In this document: piece after piece, positions 1-5,604 of the stretch | Layout: each line of letters opens with the position of its first letter | How positions within the stretch are numbered: the stretch's first letter is position 1 | Assembly: GCA_003455235.1 (NCBI GenBank) | Contig: DMRT01000125.1 | Coordinates: 1-5,632, forward strand | Length of the DNA stretch: 5,632 nucleotides | From: Chitinophagaceae bacterium | Lineage (GTDB): Bacteria > Bacteroidota > Bacteroidia > Chitinophagales > Chitinophagaceae | Direction: 5' to 3' | The notes under the pieces: model-generated | What the model saw: only the letters and a program-made list of their open reading frames with translations | Databases searched by the model: none | What the model was told of the DNA's origin: nothing | Translations under genes and position numbers: made by a program

Positions 1-1371
1 AAAATATCCTTTCATCTTCTTTCCGAATTCAACAAAGCCCTTTGCCAGCGACTGGTAAATAAAACCAGGTAATACTTCCTTTAAGTCTGCGCTGTTTAAC
101 CCGGGCTGGTACGAACAGCCAGGCAGGGAAGAAGATTGCTTCCCGTTGCTGAAGTCCGTCATTCTTTGGGCCGGTGCTACCAAATTGCCACCGCCTGCTT
201 CAAAGCATTTCTGCTCCACCAGTTGCTGGAAATGCATCATCGATAACGCATCCTGTTGAATGTTGAATGTTGAATTTTTTATTACATCCTCCATTTCCAC
301 CTGCACCACCATACCGCTGTTGGCAAAAGGGTTATTCCGTTTGGAAGGGCTCCATCCGTTCACTACCAGTTCACCGGGTGCGGTGGACGCCGGAGCGATG
401 ATGCCGCCCGGGCACATACAGAAGGAAAACACCCCCCGGCCATTCACCTGCTGTACCAGGCTGTACGAGGCCGGCGGCAGGTGTTCGTCTCTTGTGCTGC
501 AGTGATACTGGATCTGATCGATCAGCGGCTGCGGGTGCTCGATGCGTACACCCAATGCAAAAGGTTTGGCTTCGATAAGGATCTTTTTATCATTCAACAG
601 TTCAAAAATATCCCGGGCGCTGTGGCCGGTAGCCAATATAAAGGCATCGGCTTCAAAGAAATCGCCATCCGCTGTTTTTACCCCGGTTATTTTATCGTGG
701 GTGATAACGAAATCCGTTACTTTCTTTTCAAACAGGAAGGAGGCGCCACATGCCAGCAGTTGTTCCCGCATGGCGGTAATGATATGCGGCAGTTTATTGG
801 TGCCGATGTGTGGATGCGACTGGTACAGGATCTTTTCAGGCGCCCCGAACTTAACAAAGAGGTTCAGGATGCGGTCGATATCGCCCCGCTTATTACTGCG
901 GGTGTATAATTTACCATCGCTGTAGGTGCCGGCACCGCCTTCTCCAAAACAATAATTGCTTTCCGGGTTAACAATGCCTTCTTTATTCAGGACGGCCAGG
1001 TCTCGCCGTCTGGCTTTCACGTCTTTTCCCCGTTCTAAAATAACGGGTTTAATCCCCAGTTCCAGCAGTTGTAATGCCGCAAACAGCCCGGCAGGTCCGG
1101 CGCCGATGATGACGGCTTTTTTGGCAGCGTTTCTTATATCGCTGAATGCAAATGCCGGTAGTTTTCTGTCGATGAAAGGTTCGTCGATGAACGCCTGTAC
1201 CGTCAGGTTCACCCAAATGGTTTTTGCCCTTGCATCAATCGATTGCCGGATGATGTGATAGCCGGTAACGGAGGCGATTTTTTTTCCGCTGCTGCCCGAA
1301 ATGGCTTTTTTGATGGCGGAATCATCGGCTGCTTCTGAGGGCAGAAGCCTGAGAGAAAGTTGTTGCTGCAT
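1..1371 (-). CDS. NAD(P)/FAD-dependent oxidoreductase, COG2509 type (3' end outside window)
   Basis: This is a partial gene: 457 codons read without a stop from the ATG at 1371 to the left edge. It encodes a flavin-binding dehydrogenase of unknown substrate, probably cytoplasmic because no signal peptide is visible. The N-terminal ~80 residues match the extension usual for this family (SIDARAK near 44-50). A Rossmann FAD-binding motif follows (VIIGAGPAGLFAA, 87-99), with an acidic E113 at the end of the second strand (VILERG). Next come CFGEGGAGTYSDGKLYTR (141-158), a second nucleotide-contact motif ILATGHSARD (245-254) and the family-typical FCMCPGGIIAPA (317-328). The last 60-70 residues, which normally carry the second FAD-binding glycine motif, should lie beyond the edge. 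The gene lies 64 bp downstream of the DUF3127 gene on the same strand, and no separate promoter is obvious, so the two may be cotranscribed. Family assignment is confident; the reaction is unknown. Confidence 0.93.
   Translation of the reverse strand, partial: MQQQLSLRLLPSEAADDSAIKKAISGSSGKKIASVTGYHIIRQSIDARAKTIWVNLTVQAFIDEPFIDRKLPAFAFSDIRNAAKKAVIIGAGPAGLFAALQLLELGIKPVILERGKDVKARRRDLAVLNKEGIVNPESNYCFGEGGAGTYSDGKLYTRSNKRGDIDRILNLFVKFGAPEKILYQSHPHIGTNKLPHIITAMREQLLACGASFLFEKKVTDFVITHDKITGVKTADGDFFEADAFILATGHSARDIFELLNDKKILIEAKPFALGVRIEHPQPLIDQIQYHCSTRDEHLPPASYSLVQQVNGRGVFSFCMCPGGIIAPASTAPGELVVNGWSPSKRNNPFANSGMVVQVEMEDVIKNSTFNIQQDALSMMHFQQLVEQKCFEAGGGNLVAPAQRMTDFSNGKQSSSLPGCSYQPGLNSADLKEVLPGFIYQSLAKGFVEFGKKMKGYF
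254..274. repeat. Triple heptanucleotide tandem repeat inside the oxidoreductase gene
   Basis: Three perfect copies of TGTTGAA lie end to end. On the coding (minus) strand they read TTCAACA three times and encode part of the stretch NSTFNIQQ (366-373). This sits between the EMED segment and the helix ALSMMHFQQLVEQ, which appears to be a variable linker in the family. Because 21 bp is exactly seven codons, the present copy number keeps the frame. Gain or loss of one unit would shift it. Confidence 0.85.
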
Positions 1372-1435
1372 GGTGTTAGGTGTTTATCCTAAAAACAATG
1401 AAAAACAGGTAATCTATATGGTGAACAGGGAACGT

Positions 1436-1822
1436 TTAAAACGGAAGATCATCCACGGCATCAGGCGGCGTTTCCGAAAATGTATCCAGCGGTTCAAAAT
1501 ATTCGTTGTCTGATTTGCTGGCGCCGGGCTGCAGGATCTGTTCAATGCGCCAGGCATCGAGGTTGGTGATGTAATTCACCTTGCCGTCTTTTTCCCATTT
1601 ACTTCCTTTTATGTTGAAGTAAACTTTCACTTCTTCGCCCACATTCACCCGGTCGATGATGGTTGTTTTATCCTGCACCGACTGGAACTTTACATAGTTG
1701 GTGATGGTGCGGCCATTGATGTCTTCGCTTTTCTCCACCACAAACTCTCTTGTTTTGAATGTTTCGGTGCGTTGAACCGTATCATACTTCGCCACCAGTT
1801 TACCGGTTAGTTCGTAACTCAT
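1436..1822 (-). CDS. DUF3127 family protein with SSB-like C-terminal tip
   Basis: A complete 128-residue protein without signal peptide or membrane segment, so presumably cytoplasmic. It matches the DUF3127 family in length and sequence; I know of no established function. Residues 1-95 look all-beta with alternating polar and hydrophobic strands (YELTGKLVAKY, REFVVEK, NYVKFQSVQ, EEVKVYFNIKG, YITNLDAWRIEQI). The segment from GEEVKVYFNIKGSKWEKDGK (62-81) to LDAWRIEQI resembles the end of the OB fold of single-stranded DNA-binding proteins. Residues 97-128 form a low-complexity acidic tail ending DDLPF, very close to the SSB tip DDDIPF that recruits replication and repair partners. An OB-fold, SSB-like role is therefore inferred, not shown. 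The ATG at 1822 gives the family's usual N-terminus (MSYELTGKL). It is the first gene of a probable two-gene minus-strand unit with the oxidoreductase. Confidence 0.9.
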   Translation of the reverse strand: MSYELTGKLVAKYDTVQRTETFKTREFVVEKSEDINGRTITNYVKFQSVQDKTTIIDRVNVGEEVKVYFNIKGSKWEKDGKVNYITNLDAWRIEQILQPGASKSDNEYFEPLDTFSETPPDAVDDLPF

Positions 1823-1839
1823 AACAATATTTTAATATC

Positions 1840-1847
1840 CAAAAGTA
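1840..1847 (-). promoter_or_regulatory. Candidate -7 element for the DUF3127 gene
   Basis: The minus strand reads TACTTTTG, a perfect match to the Bacteroidota -7 consensus TAnnTTTG, 17 bp upstream of the ATG. This would leave a leader of only about 10 nt. A TTG lies 14 nt further upstream, shorter than the usual 17-23 spacing, so the -33 half is weak. Confidence 0.45.
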
Positions 1848-1884
1848 AACCTATTTTCTTACAAATATTTTATTCATTCTTTTC

Positions 1885-1912
1885 TTTGTTGTTCATAAAA
1901 TACCTACCTTCC
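1885..1912 (+). promoter_or_regulatory. Weak candidate promoter for the split nucleotidase genes
   Basis: TTTG at 1885-1888 is followed after 16 nt by TACCTTCC at 1905-1912, which fits TAnnTTTG in four of its six fixed positions. Initiation near 1919 would give a leader of about 19 nt before the ATG at 1938. The 115-bp gap between divergent genes must hold promoters for both directions, and this is the best plus-strand candidate I can see. Confidence 0.3.
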
Positions 1913-1937
1913 TTTCGATTAATTCTTCATTCGGGAC

Positions 1938-2690
1938 ATGAGCAAAATCGGCAAGTTTCTTTCTGCTGGGCTATTGATAGCCAGCATCCTTTTCTCCTGC
2001 ACTTTATCGTACCAGGCACAAAAAGTTCAATACAACGATTACCGCATTGCACCCGGTACCCGGCAGGACAGTTCCATGCTGCAGCTGTTAAAACCCTATT
2101 CCGACAGTTTATCCAAAAGCATGTATGAAGTGGTGGCGGTTGCGGAAACGGATCTCGAAAAAAAACAACCCGAAGGTCCGCTCGGTAATTTCCTGGCTGA
2201 TGCCATGCTGGTAATGGCCGAAAAAAGTTATGCCACGCACGTGGATGCTGCTTTCATCAATTACGGAGGTATCCGGTTGCCTTCCATTGCAGCAGGAGAC
2301 ATCACCCGTGCCAAAGTATTTGAGCTGTCTCCGTTTGATAACCTGCTCGTGATTCAGAAAATAAACGGGAAAGTGCTGCAGGAATTTCTGGACCATGTGG
2401 CGGCCAAAGGCGGATGGCCCTGTTCGGGCATTCGCATGCAGATCAGGAATAAAAAAGCTGTTAATATAACCATCGGGGGATCGCCCCTGAACGAATCGGC
2501 CATCTATACCATTGCCAATAATGATTACGTGGCCAACGGCGGTGATGATTGTGCCATGCTGAAGCCCATTCCGCAGGTGAGCAATGGCTATATATTCAGG
2601 GATGCCATACTGGACTACCTGGCGGATCTGAAAAAGCAGGGAAAAAAAATATCGGCTAAAACAGAAAACAGGGTAAGCAATGCAGAATAG
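1938..2690 (+). CDS. 5'-nucleotidase C-terminal (substrate-binding) domain lipoprotein
   Basis: A 250-residue protein made of the C-terminal domain of UshA/CD73-type 5'-nucleotidases (Pfam 5_nucleotid_C) without its catalytic domain. In the full-length family this domain holds the nucleoside part of the substrate and part of the phosphate. The N-terminus is a lipoprotein signal: hydrophobic GLLIASILFS followed by C21 in a lipobox-like context (LFSC), so the protein is probably lipidated and faces the periplasm. Domain landmarks are PEGPLGNFLADAM (78-90), NYGGIR (108-113, R113 a likely phosphate or ligand contact), SPFDN (131-135, F133 at the usual base-stacking position), SGIR (163-166) and NDYVANGGDD (195-204), where Y197 takes the place of the second stacking aromatic. 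It overlaps the downstream metallophosphatase gene by 11 bp, suggesting translational coupling, and together the two rebuild one enzyme. It should have no activity alone. The start is chosen because it gives a complete signal peptide. Confidence 0.92.
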   Translation: MSKIGKFLSAGLLIASILFSCTLSYQAQKVQYNDYRIAPGTRQDSSMLQLLKPYSDSLSKSMYEVVAVAETDLEKKQPEGPLGNFLADAMLVMAEKSYATHVDAAFINYGGIRLPSIAAGDITRAKVFELSPFDNLLVIQKINGKVLQEFLDHVAAKGGWPCSGIRMQIRNKKAVNITIGGSPLNESAIYTIANNDYVANGGDDCAMLKPIPQVSNGYIFRDAILDYLADLKKQGKKISAKTENRVSNAE

Positions 2691-3615
2691 AAGAAAATTC
2701 ATCGGGCAAACAGCCCTCGCTACCGCCGCTTTATTAAGTTCACGAACAGCGCTGGCCGGGTTGGGGGCCGATGAGGGGGTAAAAAAACTCACCATCCTTC
2801 ATACCAACGATGTACACAGCCGGCTGGAGCCCTTCCCGATGGACGGGGGTCGTAACCAGGGGCTGGGAGGTGTGGCGGCCCGGGCCGACCTTATCAAAAA
2901 GATCCGGGGCGAAGTGGAAAATGTATTACTGCTGGATGCAGGAGATATCTTCCAGGGCACTCCCTTCTTTAATATATATAAGGGCGAACCCGAAATGAAA
3001 GCCATGGCAGCCATGGGCTATGATGCAGCCACCATGGGCAACCATGATTTTGATGCCGGGCTTGAAAATTTCGCCACCCAGTTACAGCATGGAAATTTTC
3101 CCCTGCTGATCTGCAATTATGATTTTACAGCAACACCGATGGAATTCAAATACCAGCCCTATAAAATTTTTAAAAAGGGTGGAATCAAGATCGGCGTTAC
3201 CGGGGTGGGTATTGAAATGGCCGGGTTGGTACCGGATAGTTTATATGGCAAAACAAAATACCTTGATCCCATACAGAAAGTGAATGAAACAGCAGCTATG
3301 TTAAAAAACGAAGACGGCTGTGATATGATCATTTGCCTGAGCCATTTAGGGAATAAATACAAAGACAATAAAGTAAGCGATGAAGTGCTGGCACGTGAAA
3401 CAGAAAACATCGATCTTATCATCGGCGGGCACACCCATACATTCATGGATGCACCGGCTGTATATAAGAACAAAACAGGGAGTGATGTGATTGTAAATCA
3501 GGTTGGTTGGGCAGGCATTATGCTGGGCCGGCTCGACTTTGAATTTGCTGGCTTCAAAAGAAAAAATCTGGCTAAATCGCATACTGTGGTGGTAGGCAAA
3601 AAAACAATGGAATAA
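2680..3615 (+). CDS. Tat-exported metallophosphatase, catalytic half of a split 5'-nucleotidase
   Basis: A 311-residue calcineurin-like metallophosphoesterase corresponding to the N-terminal catalytic domain of UshA-type enzymes, which hydrolyse nucleoside 5'-phosphates and related phosphoesters. A twin-arginine signal starts the protein (NRRKFIGQ at 3-10, then ALATAALL, possible cleavage after TALA near residue 26), so it is probably folded with its metals before export to the periplasm. All metal-site blocks are present: D44 and H46 (HTNDVH), D89 (DAGD), N121 and H122 (GNHD), H222 (SHLG), and H251 and H253 (GGHTHT). The protein ends just after the catalytic domain, at about the point where UshA would enter its linker, so it lacks the substrate-binding domain. 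That domain is encoded by the preceding gene, whose last 11 bp overlap this start. Domain order is thus reversed relative to the fused enzymes. Exact substrate is unknown; nucleotides, cyclic nucleotides or UDP-sugars are possible. Confidence 0.93.
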   Translation: MQNRRKFIGQTALATAALLSSRTALAGLGADEGVKKLTILHTNDVHSRLEPFPMDGGRNQGLGGVAARADLIKKIRGEVENVLLLDAGDIFQGTPFFNIYKGEPEMKAMAAMGYDAATMGNHDFDAGLENFATQLQHGNFPLLICNYDFTATPMEFKYQPYKIFKKGGIKIGVTGVGIEMAGLVPDSLYGKTKYLDPIQKVNETAAMLKNEDGCDMIICLSHLGNKYKDNKVSDEVLARETENIDLIIGGHTHTFMDAPAVYKNKTGSDVIVNQVGWAGIMLGRLDFEFAGFKRKNLAKSHTVVVGKKTME

Positions 3616-3755
3616 AAAATTTTTTTTTCAACATTTTATTCGATATTCGCTGTCCTGCCAAAGATTTTTTTTCCCTGAAAACTGAAAAGAAATTGACCCG
3701 GCAAAATCACAGAAGAAACTATTCTTAACTCGATATATAAATTGCTTAAGGACTA
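3616..3755. other. AT-rich intergenic region upstream of dnaA
   Basis: This 140-bp gap begins with A- and T-runs right after the metallophosphatase stop: six A (3614-3619) then nine T (3620-3628). No GC-rich hairpin precedes the T-run, so I do not call a terminator. I find no good TTG plus TAnnTTTG pair: TTG at 3693-3695 and TATTCTTA at 3720-3727 are 24 nt apart and the second is a poor match. No DnaA-box consensus (TTATNCACA) is visible on either strand, so autoregulation through boxes here is not supported. dnaA may be transcribed from a promoter I cannot recognise, or partly by read-through. Confidence 0.5.
3748..3752 (+). promoter_or_regulatory. Shine-Dalgarno-like site for dnaA
   Basis: AAGGA lies three bases before the ATG at 3756. 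This is a closer spacing than usual, but it is the only purine-rich match in the leader. It supports the chosen start, which also gives the conserved N-terminal domain I in full. Confidence 0.5.
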
Positions 3756-5189
3756 ATGGAGAAAGCTTTTGAAAAAGTTTGGGCGAATTGTTTGGAAATA
3801 ATCAAAGACATTGTTGAATGGCAGCATTTCAAAACATGGTTTGAACCCATTAAGCCGGTTGCATTAAAAGAAAAAGTTTTAACGATCCAGGTTCCCAGCC
3901 AATTTTTCTACGAGTATTTAGAAGAACATTATGTTTCCCTTCTTGCCAAAACATTAAAGAGAGAGTTAGGAAAAGAAGCACGCCTTGAATACCGCATTAT
4001 GGTAGACAGCGGCAACAGCAAAAACAAACCACAAACAGTTGATGTTCCCGGGCAGGGATATAAATCATTTGCCAATAACGAAATGGATTTTCCGCTGGTG
4101 ATCAATAACCCCGTTAAAAATCCGTTTGTGATTCCGGGTTTGAAAAAGATGCAGATTGATCCGCAGCTGAATCCCGCCTATACCTTCGAAGCCTTTATTG
4201 AAGGCGACTGCAACCGGGTAGCCCGCCGCGCCGGTAAAACCGTGGCCGAAAAGCCCGGCACCACCTCCTTTAATCCCCTTGTTATATATGGCGGGGTGGG
4301 GTTGGGTAAAACCCACCTGGCCCAGGCAATCGGAAACGAAGTAAAAAGACTCCACGCCAATAAGATTGTATTATATGTAAGCTCCGAGAAGTTCATTAAC
4401 CAGTTCATTGATCACGGGCGTAACGGGGCCATTAATGACTTCATTCATTTTTACCAGTTAATAGATGTGCTCATCATCGATGATGTGCAGTTCTTCAACC
4501 GGGCCGAAAAATCACAGGATGCATTCTTTTCTATTTTCAATCACCTGCACCAGAGCGGTAAACAACTGATTTTAACCAGCGATAAGCCACCGAAAGACCT
4601 GGAAGGTGTTCAGGAAAGATTGTTGAGTCGTTTCCGCTGGGGATTGAGCGCCGACCTGCAGGTGCCCGACTATGAAACCAAGATCGAGATCCTGGAAAAA
4701 AAGATGAAGAACGACGGGCTGGATATGCCCCGGGAAGTGGTGAAATATATTGCGTATAATATCAATAGCAATGTGCGTGAATTAGAGGGTGCTTTGATAT
4801 CATTATTGGCACAATCTTCGCTAAACAAGAGGGAAATTGATCTTGAATTGGCAAAGAAAGTACTCCGCAATTTTGTGAAATCTTCCAGCAAAGAAATCAC
4901 CATCGATACCATCCAGAAAATGGTATGCGAATACTTCGATGTTCCCTACGATAAACTCCTGCAGAAAACACGCAAGCGGGAGATCGTGCAGGCCCGGCAG
5001 ATCACCATGTTCCTGGCGAAGGCATTCACTAAAAATTCACTCAAAACCATCGGAGAACACTTTGGCGGCCGGGACCATACTACGGTAATCCACAGTTGCC
5101 AGACAGTAAAAGACCTGATGGATACCGACAGTCTCTTTAAAGAAAGTGTACTGGAACTGCAGCAAAAGGTTCACCTGGCTGCCATGTAA
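3756..5189 (+). CDS. dnaA: Chromosomal replication initiator protein DnaA
   Basis: A complete 477-residue DnaA, the AAA+ initiator that binds DnaA boxes at oriC, forms an ATP-dependent filament, opens the duplex and helps load the DnaB helicase. Domain I spans about 1-85 (WANCLEIIKD, FKTWFEPIKPV, LTIQVPSQFFYEYLEEHY). A low-conservation domain II linker covers about 86-140. The AAA+ domain III follows, with Walker A GGVGLGKT (179-186), Walker B LIIDDVQF (239-246), sensor 1 LTSD (273-276), box VII RLLSRF with R288 and arginine finger R292, and sensor 2 in NVRELEGAL with R341. Domain IV carries the DNA-binding helix-turn-helix and the DnaA signature GGRDHTTVIHS (437-447). All key residues are present, so it should be functional. 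Length and composition fit Bacteroidota DnaA. It is flanked by the nucleotidase genes and a tRNA gene; dnaN, recF and rpmH are not in view, and no DnaA-box cluster is seen nearby. It ends at an intrinsic terminator. Confidence 0.99.
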   Translation: MEKAFEKVWANCLEIIKDIVEWQHFKTWFEPIKPVALKEKVLTIQVPSQFFYEYLEEHYVSLLAKTLKRELGKEARLEYRIMVDSGNSKNKPQTVDVPGQGYKSFANNEMDFPLVINNPVKNPFVIPGLKKMQIDPQLNPAYTFEAFIEGDCNRVARRAGKTVAEKPGTTSFNPLVIYGGVGLGKTHLAQAIGNEVKRLHANKIVLYVSSEKFINQFIDHGRNGAINDFIHFYQLIDVLIIDDVQFFNRAEKSQDAFFSIFNHLHQSGKQLILTSDKPPKDLEGVQERLLSRFRWGLSADLQVPDYETKIEILEKKMKNDGLDMPREVVKYIAYNINSNVRELEGALISLLAQSSLNKREIDLELAKKVLRNFVKSSSKEITIDTIQKMVCEYFDVPYDKLLQKTRKREIVQARQITMFLAKAFTKNSLKTIGEHFGGRDHTTVIHSCQTVKDLMDTDSLFKESVLELQQKVHLAAM

Positions 5190-5218
5190 TAAGCACCTAA
5201 TACCAAGCACTAATAGTG

Positions 5219-5248
5219 ATCCGGGTTCCTTGTGAACCCGGATTTTTT
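5219..5248 (+). terminator. Rho-independent terminator of dnaA
   Basis: A perfect 10-bp inverted repeat (ATCCGGGTTC at 5219-5228 and GAACCCGGAT at 5234-5243) encloses the 5-nt loop CTTGT and runs into six T (5243-5248). It begins 30 nt after the dnaA stop. There is no T-run on the other side, so it should act on the plus strand only. Confidence 0.92.
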
Positions 5249-5268
5249 ATGCCCCTTTTTACATTTAG

Positions 5269-5301
5269 TTTTGGGTGGAACCTTATTGAATTGTATTTTT
5301 G
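5269..5301 (+). promoter_or_regulatory. Bacteroidota-type promoter of the tRNA region
   Basis: A -33 element TTTTG (5269-5273) and a -7 element TATTTTTG (5294-5301, perfect TAnnTTTG) are separated by 20 nt, matching the known consensus of the Bacteroidota primary sigma factor. Initiation is expected near 5307, about 70 nt before the tRNA-Ser, so the primary transcript would need 5' trimming. It lies just after the dnaA terminator, as expected for an independent transcription unit. Confidence 0.8.
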
Positions 5302-5332
5302 CAACCCCTTAACCAGATGGGGGAAGAAAGGT

Positions 5333-5346
5333 TCCGCTAATGCGGA
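5333..5346 (+). other. Small hairpin in the tRNA leader
   Basis: TCCGC and GCGGA form a perfect 5-bp stem around the loop TAAT within the predicted 5' leader of the tRNA transcript. It might mark or influence 5' processing, but a stem this short can arise by chance. Confidence 0.3.
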
Positions 5347-5375
5347 TGAAAACGTGGGAGGGATTAATTTAATAC

Positions 5376-5466
5376 GGAGAGGTGCCTGAGTGGCCGAAAG
5401 GGCCGGTTTGCTAAACCGTTATACGGGCTTAAACCTGTATCGAGGGTTCGAATCCCTCCCTCTCCG
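5376..5466 (+). tRNA. tRNA-Ser (anticodon GCU)
   Basis: A class II tRNA of 91 nt that decodes AGC and AGU. The acceptor stem GGAGAGG (5376-5382) pairs fully with CCTCTCC (5459-5465), and the discriminator G5466 is the serine type. The D stem is CCT/AGG. The anticodon loop TTGCTAA (5408-5414) carries GCT at 5410-5412. The long variable arm TACGGG/CCTGTA (5422-5427 with 5434-5439) is characteristic of serine tRNAs. The T arm is GAGGG-TTCGAAT-CCCTC (5442-5458). CCA is not encoded. The lowest anticodon-stem pair would be a C5403/T5419 mismatch; the other four pairs are sound. No terminator follows directly, so the transcript may continue into the tRNA-like elements downstream. Confidence 0.96.
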
Positions 5467-5489
5467 CTGAAAAGTTCTTAAAGATCGGC

Positions 5490-5517
5490 AACCAAGTTCG
5501 GGATGTAGCGTAGCCCG
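5490..5517 (+). repeat. 28-bp direct repeat, first copy
   Basis: Positions 5490-5517 are identical to 5605-5632, a period of 115 bp. The match covers 9 bp of flank (AACCAAGTT) and the first 19 bp of a tRNA-Pro-like sequence. Similarity continues leftward with small differences (AAAGATCGGC here, AAAGACGGT in the second copy), so the repeat unit starts before the tRNA-like part. Confidence 0.9.
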
Positions 5518-5576
5518 GTTCTATTGCGTCCCGATTGAGATCGGGAAGGTCGCAGGTTCAAATCTTGCCATATTAG
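5499..5576 (+). pseudogene. Degraded tRNA-Pro-like element
   Basis: The first 20 bases (CGGGATGTAGCGTAGCCCGG) resemble the 5' half of Bacteroidota tRNA-Pro, and the T arm GCAGG-TTCAAAT-CTTGC (5552-5568) is intact with the conserved TTC. Other parts are broken. The 3' acceptor strand CATATTA (5569-5575) pairs with CGGGATG only at the three inner positions, with two G-T wobbles and two mismatches further out. The D stem (GCGT with TTGC) has only two Watson-Crick pairs. The anticodon arm is a perfect 7-bp stem, TCCCGAT/ATCGGGA (5529-5535 with 5540-5546), closing on a 4-nt loop TGAG, so no normal 7-nt anticodon loop exists. It is best read as a pseudo-tRNA or tRNA-derived element. A structured non-tRNA RNA is an alternative. 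Confidence 0.7.
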
Positions 5577-5604
5577 TAAAGAGGTTGAAAATAGTAAAGA
5601 CGGT

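Noticed and set aside
260..1258. Several plus-strand open frames of 81-142 codons
   Set aside because: All are antisense to the FAD oxidoreductase, which reads continuously with conserved motifs on the minus strand. Their translations look like reverse-complement shadows.
1376..1392. TTAGG and CCTAA with a 7-nt spacer just upstream of the oxidoreductase start
   Set aside because: The 5-bp stem is AT-rich and lacks a T-run or conserved context, too weak to call a terminator or a regulatory hairpin.
2109..2795. A 228-codon open frame on the minus strand
   Set aside because: It lies antisense to the nucleotidase C-domain gene and the start of the phosphatase gene. Its translation shows no recognisable domain, while both plus-strand genes carry clear family motifs.
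3614..3628. A-run followed by T-run after the metallophosphatase stop, considered as a terminator
   Set aside because: There is no GC-containing stem and no loop. An A/T-only palindrome of this sort is not a convincing terminator.
5086..5094. TAATCCACA, an 8 of 9 match to the DnaA box TTATCCACA
   Set aside because: It is a single site inside dnaA and is produced by the codons for the conserved VIHS of the DnaA signature, so it is probably coincidental.
5191..5214. Imperfect short repeat (AAGCACCTAATA and AAGCACTAATA) after the dnaA stop
   Set aside because: It is only two imperfect copies of about 11 bp in an AT-rich spacer, with no further support for function.
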